Shown one piece after another: positions 9,299 to 19,262 of a DNA stretch of 64,000 nt (the stretch's first letter is position 1; each line of letters starts with the position of its first letter). The notes under the pieces are model-generated. The model was not told the DNA's origin, did not search any database, and worked only from the letters and a program-made list of their open reading frames with translations. The stretch is from NCBI GenBank assembly GCA_011389985.1, contig JAABTH010000003.1:1-64000 (forward strand). The letters run 5' to 3'. The stretch comes from Bacillota bacterium (GTDB lineage: Bacteria; Bacillota; Dethiobacteria; DTU022). The position numbers and the translations under genes are program-made.

Positions 9299-9619
9299 AT
9301 GTCAAATGGAGGTATGGCAAAAATGATGAAACAGCTGCAGAAGGCACAGGCAGAAATGAGCAGGATGCAGGAAGAGGTTGCGCAGAAAACTGTTGAAAGC
9401 TCCAGCGGTGGCGGCGCGGTAAGAGTTGTAGCAAATGGGCAGAAGCAGCTTATTTCGCTCCAGATTGAAGCCGAAGCGCTCGGTGAAGATAATAAGGAAA
9501 TGCTTGAAGATATGATTATTGCTGCAGTGAACGAAGCTTTTAACCGGGTTGATGAAATGGTAGCTTCTGAAATGCAAAAACTGACCGGTGGACTTAATCT
9601 TCCTCCGGGAATGTTTTAA
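9299..9619 (+). CDS. Nucleoid-associated protein YbaB/EbfC family (YaaK)
   Basis: DNA-binding protein of 106 residues that dimerises through a helical hairpin. The start MAKMMKQLQKAQAEMSRMQ (from residue 6) is the family signature, followed by a beta region with VVANGQKQLISLQI and a C-terminal helix. A longer reading from a TTG at 9281 is possible, but gagaggagg at 9283-9291 places the true start at ATG 9299. Located between dnaX and recR as in most bacteria. Confidence 0.93.
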   Translation: MSNGGMAKMMKQLQKAQAEMSRMQEEVAQKTVESSSGGGAVRVVANGQKQLISLQIEAEALGEDNKEMLEDMIIAAVNEAFNRVDEMVASEMQKLTGGLNLPPGMF

Positions 9620-9650
9620 AGTCCGGTAGTAAAGGCGGTTAATTTTTCAG

Positions 9651-10247
9651 ATGGTGTATCCGGGATCTTTCAAAAAACTGGTTGAGGTGCTCTGCCGTTT
9701 TCCGGGTGTGGGGCCTAAGACTGCTCAGAGGCTGGCTTTTTATCTGCTGGGGTTATCGCGAGATGATGTTGTTGCTATTGCAAGGGCAATGGTTGAAGCA
9801 AAAGATAAACTGGGTTTTTGTCCCCTTTGTGGTTGTCTGTCCGAGTTGGATAGTTGTTCTTACTGTAATGATGCAGGACGGGACCAGTCTATTCTTTTAA
9901 TAGTGCAAGAGGCGCGTGATGTACTGGTTATGGAAAGAACCGGACAGTACCGCGGCCTTTACCATGTACTGCACGGCGCTCTGTCGCCTCTGGATGGTAT
10001 CGGACCAGAAGAACTTAAGCTGGATCGACTGGAGAAACGGATAGCTGAAAAAGAGGTAAGTGAAGTGATCATTGCCACTAACCCGAATGTCGAAGGAGAT
10101 GCTACGGCAGGTTATCTGGCTCGGCTGCTGAAGCCTTATTCGGTCCGGGTCACTCGTATTGCCTTTGGCCTGCCGGTTGGGGGCGATATTGAATATGCCG
10201 ATGATCTGACTTTAAGCCGTGCCCTGGACGGAAGGCGTGAAATGTAG
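9651..10247 (+). CDS. recR: Recombination protein RecR
   Basis: RecR works with RecF/RecO to load RecA at gaps. The 198 residues show the N-terminal helix-hairpin-helix (PGVGPKTAQRLAFYLL, 18-33), a C4 zinc finger (Cys 57, 60, 69, 72) and a Toprim domain (DVLVMERTGQYRGLYHVL onward) ending with the conserved GLPVGGDIEYADDLTL. Full length. ATG start with a distant aaggcgg site. The stop lies two bases from the stop of the convergent DUF3786 gene, without an obvious terminator. Confidence 0.96.
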   Translation: MVYPGSFKKLVEVLCRFPGVGPKTAQRLAFYLLGLSRDDVVAIARAMVEAKDKLGFCPLCGCLSELDSCSYCNDAGRDQSILLIVQEARDVLVMERTGQYRGLYHVLHGALSPLDGIGPEELKLDRLEKRIAEKEVSEVIIATNPNVEGDATAGYLARLLKPYSVRVTRIAFGLPVGGDIEYADDLTLSRALDGRREM

Positions 10248-10249
10248 GG

Positions 10250-10867
10250 TTACACTTTATTTTTTAATGCTCCGTTTACAAGTGCCGGTAAGTGAGCATA
10301 ATCTTCGGTAGGCAGGTAATCAGGAGCAGATTCATCAAATAGGATGTTAGCGGATGCGGGCATTTCTTCGTCACCGGGCCACAAAATGAAACAAACAGGT
10401 ACTCTTGGCAGAACAGGAATGACCATACTTATTCCGCTTTGAGAAATTTCTTTTCCCCCCAGGGCAAGCGCTGCTTTTCTAAAATCTTCCGGGACGTCGC
10501 CAAAAGTATTAAGAAACGGTGTTATGGCACGTTTGTGAAATGGCCCAATATATATATCACCGCCGGGCAGATGACGGTAGGCTATCCAGCGTCCTTTAAG
10601 CGGGGTGCCCTCCGCGGTAATTAGGTAGTGCAGAATGATTATAGCAATATAGAGAGATGCATCTTCCCTTTTTGAATCGGTCACTTTGCCGTCGGGGTGG
10701 CTAATTGTATAGCTTTCTAATAAAAAATCAAGGGTAATACTTTTGTCATCCCCGTTATAGTGAGCCCCCGCTTTGCCAGCAACTTCGGCAGCATCAAGGC
10801 TGGAAAACTGTTCAACAGCCTGTCTAAGAGTTTCCTCCAGGTTAAAGTAACTCTTTTTTTTATCCAA
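10250..10867 (-). CDS. DUF3786 domain protein, function unknown
   Basis: A soluble protein of 205 residues with no signal peptide or membrane segment. The C-terminal part, with PRVPVCFILWPGDEEMPASA (about 157-176) and then LFDESAPDYLPTEDYAHLP, resembles the DUF3786 family of anaerobic bacteria and archaea. No catalytic motif is recognisable to me. TTG start with gggaggag just upstream. It lies 45 bases downstream of the alpha/beta hydrolase on the same strand and may be co-transcribed. Family assignment rests on memory of the conserved tail and should be verified by a profile search. Confidence 0.6.
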   Translation of the reverse strand: MDKKKSYFNLEETLRQAVEQFSSLDAAEVAGKAGAHYNGDDKSITLDFLLESYTISHPDGKVTDSKREDASLYIAIIILHYLITAEGTPLKGRWIAYRHLPGGDIYIGPFHKRAITPFLNTFGDVPEDFRKAALALGGKEISQSGISMVIPVLPRVPVCFILWPGDEEMPASANILFDESAPDYLPTEDYAHLPALVNGALKNKV

Positions 10868-10912
10868 TAACGGCTCCTCCCATGTTGTGCAGTATAGTCC
10901 TACATATTAAGC

Positions 10913-11689
10913 TTAATTGTTCCGGACATTTTCAACAATATCTCTGATAAAGCCTGTGATGACACGGTTAAGCTCTTCCGGTTGTTCCAGCATTACCATA
11001 TGGCCGGCATCTTTTATAATTTCTAGACGGCTTTCAGGCAGATTTTCTCCCATGAAATAACTGTATTTTGCCGGGGTTAACTGATCTTCACTACCGCAGA
11101 TGATCAGGGCCGGCCTACTGATGCGGTGCAGCTCTTCCATGATATCAAATTCATTACAGGCACACAGGTCTGCGTAATATAAGGAAGGTTCAGTATTTAG
11201 AACTTCTTTTCTGCCTCTGCGCAGCATTTCATCAGGAGCTTTGGGACTGTAAAGAAAATCAGAAAAAGTTTCCGGTACGCTTCCTTTTTCCAGTGATTCC
11301 AAAAAAGCCGGCAGAACCTTTAGACGTCCTCCTGTGCCGATGAGAATCAGGCCGCTGATATCTTCTGGATAATTTAGGGCATAGTCAAGTGCTATTGCTC
11401 CCCCCAGTGAATGTCCTGCCGGAACAAAGGGCGCGATTCCGGCTGCCCTACTAAAATTATGAAGCCATTCCCGGTAACCGGCGACAGTATTTAGCGACAC
11501 CCCTTCAGAACGCCCGTGACCGGGCAGGTCTATTGCAATAGGATTGACCGGTTCCTTTAGAGAATTTAACTGAAGCAACCAGTGATGGTGTCCGCCACCT
11601 GAACCGTGACAGAATAAAACCGGCAGTCCCTCACGCTTAAAGTTTCCGGCGTAATAATAACGGGTTTGATCAAACTTAAGATAAGGCAT
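10913..11689 (-). CDS. Alpha/beta hydrolase
   Basis: Cytoplasmic hydrolase of 258 residues. It has the oxyanion motif HGSGGG (28-33), the nucleophile elbow GHSLGG with Ser 94, the acid Asp 202 (CGSEDQLTP) and His 230 (DAGHMVMLEQPEE), so the triad is complete. The arrangement resembles carboxylesterases and C-C bond hydrolases; the substrate cannot be told. ATG start with an aggagagg site. Probably forms a two-gene minus-strand unit with the DUF3786 gene, both inserted into the recR-guaB interval. Confidence 0.85.
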   Translation of the reverse strand: MPYLKFDQTRYYYAGNFKREGLPVLFCHGSGGGHHHWLLQLNSLKEPVNPIAIDLPGHGRSEGVSLNTVAGYREWLHNFSRAAGIAPFVPAGHSLGGAIALDYALNYPEDISGLILIGTGGRLKVLPAFLESLEKGSVPETFSDFLYSPKAPDEMLRRGRKEVLNTEPSLYYADLCACNEFDIMEELHRISRPALIICGSEDQLTPAKYSYFMGENLPESRLEIIKDAGHMVMLEQPEELNRVITGFIRDIVENVRNN

Positions 11690-11796
11690 GGTAACTTTCC
11701 TCTCCTGCTGATATCATAATCAATTCGTTTAAGTTATTCTTTAATCCTGCAAAAGGCCTAATTTTCCCTTGTTTCCTGATTAAAAGGTTGATCTTG

Positions 11797-11825
11797 TTGA
11801 CACTGCAGGGGCTGTTTGTTATGAT
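11797..11825 (+). promoter_or_regulatory. Promoter of guaB
   Basis: TTGACA (11797-11802), 17-bp spacer, TATGAT (11820-11825), 43 bases before the TTG start. Near-consensus sigma-A type. No G-box or riboswitch was recognised in the short leader. Confidence 0.85.
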
Positions 11826-11832
11826 CATTTAA

Positions 11833-13323
<1,491 letters not shown>

Positions 13324-13344
13324 ATATTTCAGCCTGGTCCGCAG

Positions 13345-13377
13345 ACCGCAGGCCTGCAGAGCCTGCGGTTTTTTTTA
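13345..13377 (+). terminator. Terminator of guaB
   Basis: Perfect 9-bp GC-rich stem (13345-13353 with 13361-13369), 7-base loop and a run of eight T. Confidence 0.95.
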
Positions 13378-13402
13378 AGCTTACCGAACCATTTAGGCGG
13401 TA

Positions 13403-13431
13403 TTGACATGAACTATTAGGCCGGGTATTAT
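13403..13431 (+). promoter_or_regulatory. Promoter of tmk-holB-ricT
   Basis: TTGACA (13403-13408), 17-bp spacer, TATTAT (13426-13431). Transcription would begin near 13438, only about six bases before the ACG that should be the tmk start, which would leave the ggggtg site outside the message. If so, tmk is nearly leaderless. Confidence 0.65.
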
Positions 13432-13443
13432 GGGGTGTTTTAA

Positions 13444-14073
13444 ACGCGCGGTAAATTTATAACTTTAGAAGGAATAGATGGTTGTGGAAAGTCTACACAG
13501 ACCGAAATGCTCATCAGAAAGCTTGATGAACACAAAGTAGACTATATCCATGTTCGTGAACCGGGAGGCACAGCCGCAGGAGAAGCGATCAGACAGATAT
13601 TACTGGATAACAGTTTTTCACTTTCACTGCAGACTGAACTTCTTTTGTACATGTCAGCCCGTTCAGAAGTAACAGAACAGGTTATTATTCCTGCCTTAAA
13701 AACCGGACAGGTTGTTCTTTGTGACCGCTTTACCGACTCAACCCTTGCCTATCAGGGATATGGTGGCGGTGCAGACCTTGGATGGATACGCACCCTGAAC
13801 CGAGAAGCCACTTGCGGTATTTTCCCCGATCTGACAATATTACTTGATCTTTCGGTTAAGGATGCTGCTGAAAGACGGGGAAATAAATCGGATCGAATGG
13901 AAAGTAAGGATTATTATTTCCACCAGCGTGTCCGCCGGGGATATCTAGAATTAGCTGGTTATGAACCTCATAGAATTAAATTACTGAATGCGACCGAAGA
14001 GCGCGATCTATTACACCACAAAATATGGTCCTTCACTGAGAAACTGATTCAGGGTTTAGGGAGAACTTCTTAA
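13444..14073 (+). CDS. tmk: Thymidylate kinase, with apparent ACG start codon
   Basis: Phosphorylates dTMP to dTDP. Read from 13444 the protein has 209 residues, the normal size, with the P-loop EGIDGCGKST (9-18), the DRF/Y motif in CDRFTDSTLAYQGYG and the lid region around ERRGNKSDR. The first ATG in frame (13507) is codon 22 and would delete the P-loop, so it cannot be the real start. The frame is closed by a stop at 13441-13443, and the codon at the expected position, 6 bases after ggggtg, is ACG. Either a near-cognate start is used, or there is a T-to-C change or sequence error. Followed at 2 bases by holB. Confidence 0.85.
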   Translation, partial: TRGKFITLEGIDGCGKSTQTEMLIRKLDEHKVDYIHVREPGGTAAGEAIRQILLDNSFSLSLQTELLLYMSARSEVTEQVIIPALKTGQVVLCDRFTDSTLAYQGYGGGADLGWIRTLNREATCGIFPDLTILLDLSVKDAAERRGNKSDRMESKDYYFHQRVRRGYLELAGYEPHRIKLLNATEERDLLHHKIWSFTEKLIQGLGRTS

Positions 14074-14075
14074 TT

Positions 14076-15056
14076 ATGAGTTATGATCAATTAACAGGGC
14101 AGAATGAACTTCGCAGGATGTTATCGGCAGCTCTCGAAAATGGCAAACTGAGTCATGCAATTCTTTTAAGCGGCCCTTCGGGCAGCGGTAAAACCAGTTG
14201 GGGAAAGTTATTATCCCAGGCTATACTTTGCCCTGATCATAAAGGAATAAAGCCATGTATGATTTGTAGGTCATGCCGTATCTTTTTAAGTGGCAACCAT
14301 CCCGAGTTTTATTACCTGGAACCGGAAAAACGAAAATTGAAAACAAAACAGTTCAGGTTAATACGCGAACATTTATACCTTGGCGGTAATACAAAAGTTT
14401 GTCTGATTGATCAGGCTGAAACAATGACTGCCGAGACATCTTCTTCACTGTTAAAAATACTGGAAGAACCACCTAAAGGCTTAACATTTATTTTACTGGC
14501 GGACCAGCCAGGGGCACTCTATGATACGATTTTGTCAAGATGTCAGCGTTATGCCCTGCAGCCAATGAGCAGCAGTGAAATATATGAACTGCTTGTTAAA
14601 AATAACAAGGCCGACGAAGATAAAGCTGATCTTTTGGCCCGATTAAGCAGCGGCCTTCCCGGATATGCTTTTGACATGGCTGATGATGCTGATTTTGACG
14701 AGCGGTTCAGGGAAGCAAAAACACTGGCATATAATATTGCAACGGGACGCGATTCTGCGGTTCAACTGTTGTCGTGGGCAGCATCGCTTGCTGAAAGAGA
14801 CGATCTGATCTATTTACTCGAGCTGGTAGCGTTAATTTATCGAGATGGATTAATGCAAAGTCTTTGCCGCCGGGGTGATAATATTTACCGGTTTGAAAAA
14901 CCCCTGGTTTGGACCGAGACTGTTTCTTCAGCTGGGCTGGAAGAAGCTATTTTATTGATTAACACTACTATATATGAAGTAGTGGCTACTAATGTTAATC
15001 GTCGATTATTGCTTGAAAAGATGCTAATAATGCTTCAAAGGAGACTCGCCTTATGA
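14076..15056 (+). CDS. holB: DNA polymerase III subunit delta'
   Basis: Clamp-loader subunit of 326 residues, partner of DnaX. It has a P-loop-like GPSGSGKT (33-40), a zinc module (Cys 52, 61, 64, 67) and the SRC motif (SRCQRYAL near 158), then a helical C-terminal collar. Similarity to the dnaX product over the N-terminal half is visible by eye. Start ATG, with agggag 13 bases upstream. The stop overlaps the start of ricT by 4 bases. The small genes yaaQ and yaaR, which separate tmk and holB in B. subtilis, are absent. Confidence 0.93.
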   Translation: MSYDQLTGQNELRRMLSAALENGKLSHAILLSGPSGSGKTSWGKLLSQAILCPDHKGIKPCMICRSCRIFLSGNHPEFYYLEPEKRKLKTKQFRLIREHLYLGGNTKVCLIDQAETMTAETSSSLLKILEEPPKGLTFILLADQPGALYDTILSRCQRYALQPMSSSEIYELLVKNNKADEDKADLLARLSSGLPGYAFDMADDADFDERFREAKTLAYNIATGRDSAVQLLSWAASLAERDDLIYLLELVALIYRDGLMQSLCRRGDNIYRFEKPLVWTETVSSAGLEEAILLINTTIYEVVATNVNRRLLLEKMLIMLQRRLAL

Positions 15057-15853
15057 CCAGAGTAGTCGGAATACGGTTTAGAGAAGCCGGCAAAACATAT
15101 TATTTTAAGCCTGATTCGAATGAATTAGAGCAGGGAGTTCAGGTTATTGTGGAAACAGCTCGCGGCCAGGAAATTGGTACAGTTGTAATTACAGCCAGGG
15201 AAGTGCCTGATGAAGATTTGGTGCTGCCCCTTAAGAAAGTTATACGTATTGCCACTGATAGTGATCTACAGCGATCGGAAGAAAACAGGCAGAAGGAAAA
15301 GGTTGCGTTTATTCGCTGCCAGCATAAAATTAAAGAACACGGACTCGAAATGAAGCTGGTTAGTGTGGAATATACTTTTGATCGTAATAAAATCTTATTC
15401 TACTTCACTTCTGAAGAAAGAGTGGATTTTAGAGAACTGGTAAAAGACCTTGCTTCCATTTTCAAAACAAGAATTGAGCTGCGTCAAATTGGTGTCAGGG
15501 ATGAGGCGAAAATCAAAGGTGGTATTGGACCCTGTGGGCGGGCGTTTTGTTGCACCACATTTCTGGAAGAATTTGAGCCAGTATCGATTCGGATGGCCAA
15601 GGGACAGAATTTGTCCCTTAATCCCACTAAGATATCAGGTGTATGTGGAAGATTAATGTGCTGTCTGCGGTTTGAAGCAAGTTCTTACGAAGATTTACAC
15701 GATGACATGCCTAATAAAGGCGATATTGTAATAACTCCGGATGGCGATGGTACGGTTAAAGAAATTAATTATAAGAAAAAAACGGTAACAGTTAAGCTGC
15801 AGGATTCCGGATATGTGAGGGAATTTCCTGTTGAGGAAGTTGATCAACCTTAA
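15053..15853 (+). CDS. ricT: PSP1 domain protein RicT (YaaT)
   Basis: Member of the Ric (YlbF-YmcA-YaaT) complex, which in B. subtilis influences RNA processing by RNase Y and binds iron-sulfur clusters. The 266 residues contain the PSP1 domain with the two cysteine groups GPCGRAFCC (from Cys 161) and VCGRLMCC (from Cys 198), and the KISGVCGRLMC segment diagnostic of the family. ATG start after aaaggagac, overlapping holB by 4 bases. Last gene of the tmk operon; a strong hairpin follows. Confidence 0.93.
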   Translation: MTRVVGIRFREAGKTYYFKPDSNELEQGVQVIVETARGQEIGTVVITAREVPDEDLVLPLKKVIRIATDSDLQRSEENRQKEKVAFIRCQHKIKEHGLEMKLVSVEYTFDRNKILFYFTSEERVDFRELVKDLASIFKTRIELRQIGVRDEAKIKGGIGPCGRAFCCTTFLEEFEPVSIRMAKGQNLSLNPTKISGVCGRLMCCLRFEASSYEDLHDDMPNKGDIVITPDGDGTVKEINYKKKTVTVKLQDSGYVREFPVEEVDQP

Positions 15854-15866
15854 TGTGAAAGAAAAA

Positions 15867-15900
15867 CAGGAGCGCGGAAAATCCGCGCTCCTGTATACTT
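15867..15900. terminator. Bidirectional terminator between ricT and abrB
   Basis: Perfect 12-bp stem (15867-15878 with 15882-15893), 3-base loop. On the minus strand it is followed at once by TTTTTC, ending abrB; on the plus strand by tatacttttt, ending ricT. Confidence 0.92.
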
Positions 15901-15919
15901 TTTACTGTCTTTATTTAAA

Positions 15920-16162
15920 TTAGTCTTTTGCCAGTTTTTCGATACACTCCCGGCAAACAATGCGATTACCGAAGTGTTTTACGTTGTCTGCATTTCCGCA
16001 GAAAAGACAGGCAGGTTCATATTTTTTAAGGATAATTTTTTCTGCGTCAACGTAAATTTCCAGGGCATCTTTAACTTCGATCCCCAAAGTTCTTCTTAAT
16101 TCTATAGGGATCACTACTCTTCCAAGTTCATCTACTTTTCTAACAATTCCTGTTGATTTCAA
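15920..16162 (-). CDS. abrB: AbrB-family transition-state regulator with C-terminal zinc ribbon
   Basis: DNA-binding protein of 80 residues. Residues 1-48 are a standard AbrB/SpoVT swapped-hairpin domain (STGIVRKVDELGRVVIPIEL). Instead of the multimerisation domain of Bacillus AbrB, the tail carries two CxxC pairs (Cys 52/55 and 70/73), which should bind zinc. TTG start with aaggagg 8 bases upstream. Position beside metG matches B. subtilis abrB. Global regulation of stationary-phase genes is inferred from the family. The promoter holds an inverted repeat that could be an autoregulatory site. Confidence 0.9.
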   Translation of the reverse strand: MKSTGIVRKVDELGRVVIPIELRRTLGIEVKDALEIYVDAEKIILKKYEPACLFCGNADNVKHFGNRIVCRECIEKLAKD

Positions 16163-16207
16163 GGCATTTCCTCCTTTTCTTCAATATGGAACAAGGCTGG
16201 TCTGGAT

Positions 16208-16237
16208 ATTATACCAGTAATTGACATGGTAAGTCAA
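16208..16237 (-). promoter_or_regulatory. Promoter of abrB with overlapping inverted repeat
   Basis: On the minus strand: TTGACT (16232-16237), 18-bp spacer, TATAAT (16208-16213). The repeat TTGAC-N7-GTCAA (16221-16237) covers the -35 and would block it if bound by a repressor. Confidence 0.75.
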
Positions 16238-16347
16238 TAGTTTTTTTCCCAATATACTCATCTTTACAAGAATATTACATGAGTAAGAATACCATAGAAG
16301 GTACATATTGTCATTAAAACCTAATAATTGGAAACAAGAAGGCTGTC

Positions 16348-16375
16348 TTGACAGTAAGATCAGCTCTGATATAAT
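16348..16375 (+). promoter_or_regulatory. Promoter of metG-tatD
   Basis: TTGACA (16348-16353), 16-bp spacer, TATAAT (16370-16375), 35 bases before the TTG start. No T-box leader is present. Confidence 0.85.
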
Positions 16376-16410
16376 TACTTCATCATTTATAGCTTTGAGG
16401 AGGCCCGACA

Positions 16411-18360
16411 TTGGCGGAAAAAAATACATTTTATATTACAACTCCGATTTATTACCCGAGTAACAAGCTTCATGTTGGAAATTCATATACAACGGTGGCT
16501 GCCGATGCGCTGGCCCGTTTTAAAAGGTTGACCGGATATGATGTATGGTTTCTTACCGGGACAGATGAACATGGGCAGAAAATACAGAGACAGGCCGATG
16601 CATCGGGTAAAAAACCAATTGAATTTGTTGATGAAATAGTAGCCTGGATCAAGGAGTTATGGGAAGAGTTGGATATCGCCTATGACGATTTTATCCGGAC
16701 AACAGAGCCAAGGCATAAGGAAAAAGTGGCCGACATCTTTACTCGCTTTCACGAGCAGGGCGATATTTACAAAGGCAAATATGAAGGTTGGTACTGCACT
16801 CCCTGCGAAGCATATTGGACAGAGAGGCAGTTGGCTGAAGGCAAATGTCCTGATTGCGGTCGCGATGTTGAACTGATTGCTGAAGAGGCTTATTTCTTCC
16901 GGATGTCAAGGTATGCAGATCGCTTAATGAAACATATTGAAAACAATCCGGATTTTATTCAACCTCCTTCGCGGAAAAATGAAATGATCAATAACTTCCT
17001 CAAGCCTGGTCTTGAAGATTTATGTGTATCCAGAACATCTTTTAACTGGGGCATCCCCGTGCCTTTCGATCCTGAACATGTAATATATGTCTGGCTCGAC
17101 GCACTCAGCAATTATATAACTGCTCTAGGCTATGGCGAAGAAGGAAGTAATTTTGATAAGTTCTGGCCTGCCGACGTTCAGTTGATCGGTAAGGATATTT
17201 TACGCTTTCATACAATTTACTGGCCTATATTCCTAATGGCGCTTGATCTGCCTCTCCCGAAAACTGTTTTTGGTCACGGCTGGCTTATGCTTCAGGATGG
17301 TAAAATGTCAAAATCAAAGGGCAATGCAGTTGATCCACGGGTCTTGGCCGGTCGTTACAGTTCAGATGCCCTGCGCTATTTCCTGCTGCGTGAAATACCT
17401 TTTGGCCAGGATGGAATATTTAGTCTTGAGAATTTCATAGTCAGGATTAATACTGATCTGGCAAATGATCTTGGCAACCTTGTCAGCAGAACGCTAACTA
17501 TGGCTGAGCGCTATTTTGAAGGGGTTCTTCCTGAACCGGTAGAAAGTGGGGAAGCCAGCGATGCTGATTTGAAAACTATTGCTCTCGAAACTCCTGCAGC
17601 AGTTGAAGCTTTCATGGATCAACTTAAAACCAGCGATGCTTTGGCTGAGCTGTGGAAACTTGTACGCCGCAGCAACAAATATATAGATGAAAATATGCCT
17701 TGGAATCTTGCCAAAGATCCCGCAAAAAAAGAAAGACTGGGCACTGTTATCTATAACCTGATTGAAAGCATCCGCTTTATTGCCGTAATACTGCAGCCCT
17801 TTATGCCCCGTTCGCCCCAGATAATCTGGGAACAGATCGGTTTAAAGGGAGAGACTCAATTGCAGAACTGGTCTAGTCTGAGAAACTGGGGAGAAATTAA
17901 GCCCGGTATTAAAGTGGAACGTGGTGACGATTTATTTCCCCGACTGAACTTGCAGGCTGAAATTCGCGAAATGCAGGATGGACAGCCCAGCGAAAAAAAA
18001 GCTGAATCAGAAAAAACTACAGAAAAAGATGACCTGATCAGTCTGGATCAATTTCAACAGGTAGATCTAAGGGTAGCCGAGATAAAATTTGCTGAGAGAA
18101 TACCAAAATCTGATAAGCTTTTAAAAATTGAAGTATCACTTGGAGAAGACGAAAAGCGCCAGGTGGTAGCCGGAATTGCCGAGCATTACCAACCTGATGA
18201 ACTGGTCGGCAAAAAAGTGCTGTTTGTTGCCAATCTTAAACCGGTTAAACTGCGCGGAGTTTTATCCCAGGGGATGCTGCTTGCCGCTACAGCTGAAGAT
18301 GGGAACCTTTCACTGACAGCTCTTGACCGGAAAATGCCGGCGGGAAGCAGGATAAGTTAA
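16411..18360 (+). CDS. metG: Methionyl-tRNA synthetase
   Basis: Charges tRNA-Met with methionine. The 649 residues comprise the class I catalytic domain, a zinc knuckle (CTPC and CPDCG, about 128-153), the KMSKS loop (298-302), the anticodon-binding helical domain and a C-terminal tRNA-binding OB fold (ISLDQFQQVDLRVAEI onward) that makes the dimeric form typical of Bacillota. The HIGH signature reads HVGN (21-24), with Asn for the last His, a variant known among class I synthetases. TTG start with gaggagg 8 bases upstream. tatD starts directly after the stop. Confidence 0.97.
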   Translation: MAEKNTFYITTPIYYPSNKLHVGNSYTTVAADALARFKRLTGYDVWFLTGTDEHGQKIQRQADASGKKPIEFVDEIVAWIKELWEELDIAYDDFIRTTEPRHKEKVADIFTRFHEQGDIYKGKYEGWYCTPCEAYWTERQLAEGKCPDCGRDVELIAEEAYFFRMSRYADRLMKHIENNPDFIQPPSRKNEMINNFLKPGLEDLCVSRTSFNWGIPVPFDPEHVIYVWLDALSNYITALGYGEEGSNFDKFWPADVQLIGKDILRFHTIYWPIFLMALDLPLPKTVFGHGWLMLQDGKMSKSKGNAVDPRVLAGRYSSDALRYFLLREIPFGQDGIFSLENFIVRINTDLANDLGNLVSRTLTMAERYFEGVLPEPVESGEASDADLKTIALETPAAVEAFMDQLKTSDALAELWKLVRRSNKYIDENMPWNLAKDPAKKERLGTVIYNLIESIRFIAVILQPFMPRSPQIIWEQIGLKGETQLQNWSSLRNWGEIKPGIKVERGDDLFPRLNLQAEIREMQDGQPSEKKAESEKTTEKDDLISLDQFQQVDLRVAEIKFAERIPKSDKLLKIEVSLGEDEKRQVVAGIAEHYQPDELVGKKVLFVANLKPVKLRGVLSQGMLLAATAEDGNLSLTALDRKMPAGSRIS

Positions 18361-19149
18361 ATGCCGCTATTGATCGATACACATGCTCATCTCGATTTTC
18401 CGCAATTCAGTCAGGATTTTGAGCTTGTTTTAGAGCACGCCCGCGAAGCAGGAGTTATTGCTATTCTAAATGCCGGCGCTGACGAAGAAAGTTCCAAGCG
18501 TTCGGTTGAGATCAGTCTTAAATATCCCTGGATCAGCGCATCCGTAGGTGTTCATCCACACAGTGCGGCTAAAGTTTCAGGCGGCTGGTTGAGCAGAATG
18601 AAAAAGCTGGCTGAGAATGACACCGTGTTGGCGATTGGCGAAATGGGGCTCGATTTTTACCGAAATCTTTCTCCACGTGAAGATCAGGAGCTAATCTTTC
18701 GTGAACAGCTCCGACTGGCCTGTCAAGTAGACAAGCCGGTGATTATTCACAGCCGCCAGGCCCATGCAGAAACTTTGAAAGTACTGAAAGAAGAGGAATT
18801 GCCTTCGCCTGCAGGAGTGATGCATTGTTTTTCGGGAAGACTTGATCAGATGGAATCATTCATAGATCTCGGTTTTTACATCTCCATAGCGGGTCCTGTG
18901 ACCTACCCCAAGTCGCATGATCTTCGAAATCTACTCAAATTTATTCCTGCTGACAGGTTGCTGCTTGAGACAGATGCCCCATATTTGCCGCCCCAGGCTT
19001 ACAGGAGCGAGCGAAATGAACCGGCCTATGTCAGGTTAACTTACGAACGTGTTGCCCTGGCGCTTGAGCAGGACTTAGAAGGCCTCTCAAAACAGGTATA
19101 TCTTAACGCTATTCGTCTTTTTTCCGACAAACTGGTCGACAGAAAATAG
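18361..19149 (+). CDS. tatD: TatD family metal-dependent hydrolase
   Basis: Metal-dependent deoxyribonuclease of the TatD/YabD family, 262 residues. All metal-ligand motifs are present: DTHAHLDF with His 8 and 10, the Glu in IGEMGLDFYR, the His in IIHSRQA, the His in MHCFSG and the Asp in ETDAPYLPP. ATG start immediately after the metG stop, so it belongs to the same operon, as in B. subtilis (metS-yabD). The exact physiological substrate of this family is unsettled. The usual downstream genes yabE and rnmV are missing. Confidence 0.93.
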   Translation: MPLLIDTHAHLDFPQFSQDFELVLEHAREAGVIAILNAGADEESSKRSVEISLKYPWISASVGVHPHSAAKVSGGWLSRMKKLAENDTVLAIGEMGLDFYRNLSPREDQELIFREQLRLACQVDKPVIIHSRQAHAETLKVLKEEELPSPAGVMHCFSGRLDQMESFIDLGFYISIAGPVTYPKSHDLRNLLKFIPADRLLLETDAPYLPPQAYRSERNEPAYVRLTYERVALALEQDLEGLSKQVYLNAIRLFSDKLVDRK

Positions 19150-19191
19150 GCATATCAACTAAAAATTTGCTGGACCGGCGGGGTAAAAATA

Positions 19192-19235
19192 AATCGGCAT
19201 CCAAACTGAAAAATGGCTGGACGCCGATTCTTTTT
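19192..19235 (+). terminator. Probable terminator of metG-tatD
   Basis: A 7-bp outer stem (19192-19198 with 19223-19229), a partly paired interior and a CTTTTTC tail. Confidence 0.65.
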
Positions 19236-19262
19236 CTATCGTGTTACAGAAAAAAGTTTATA

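Noticed and set aside
13430-13473. Programmed frameshift from ATG 13430 into tmk
   Set aside because: The ATG frame ends at a stop near 13460 and the T/A run is not in the right phase for a -1 slippery heptamer; an ACG start explains the data better.
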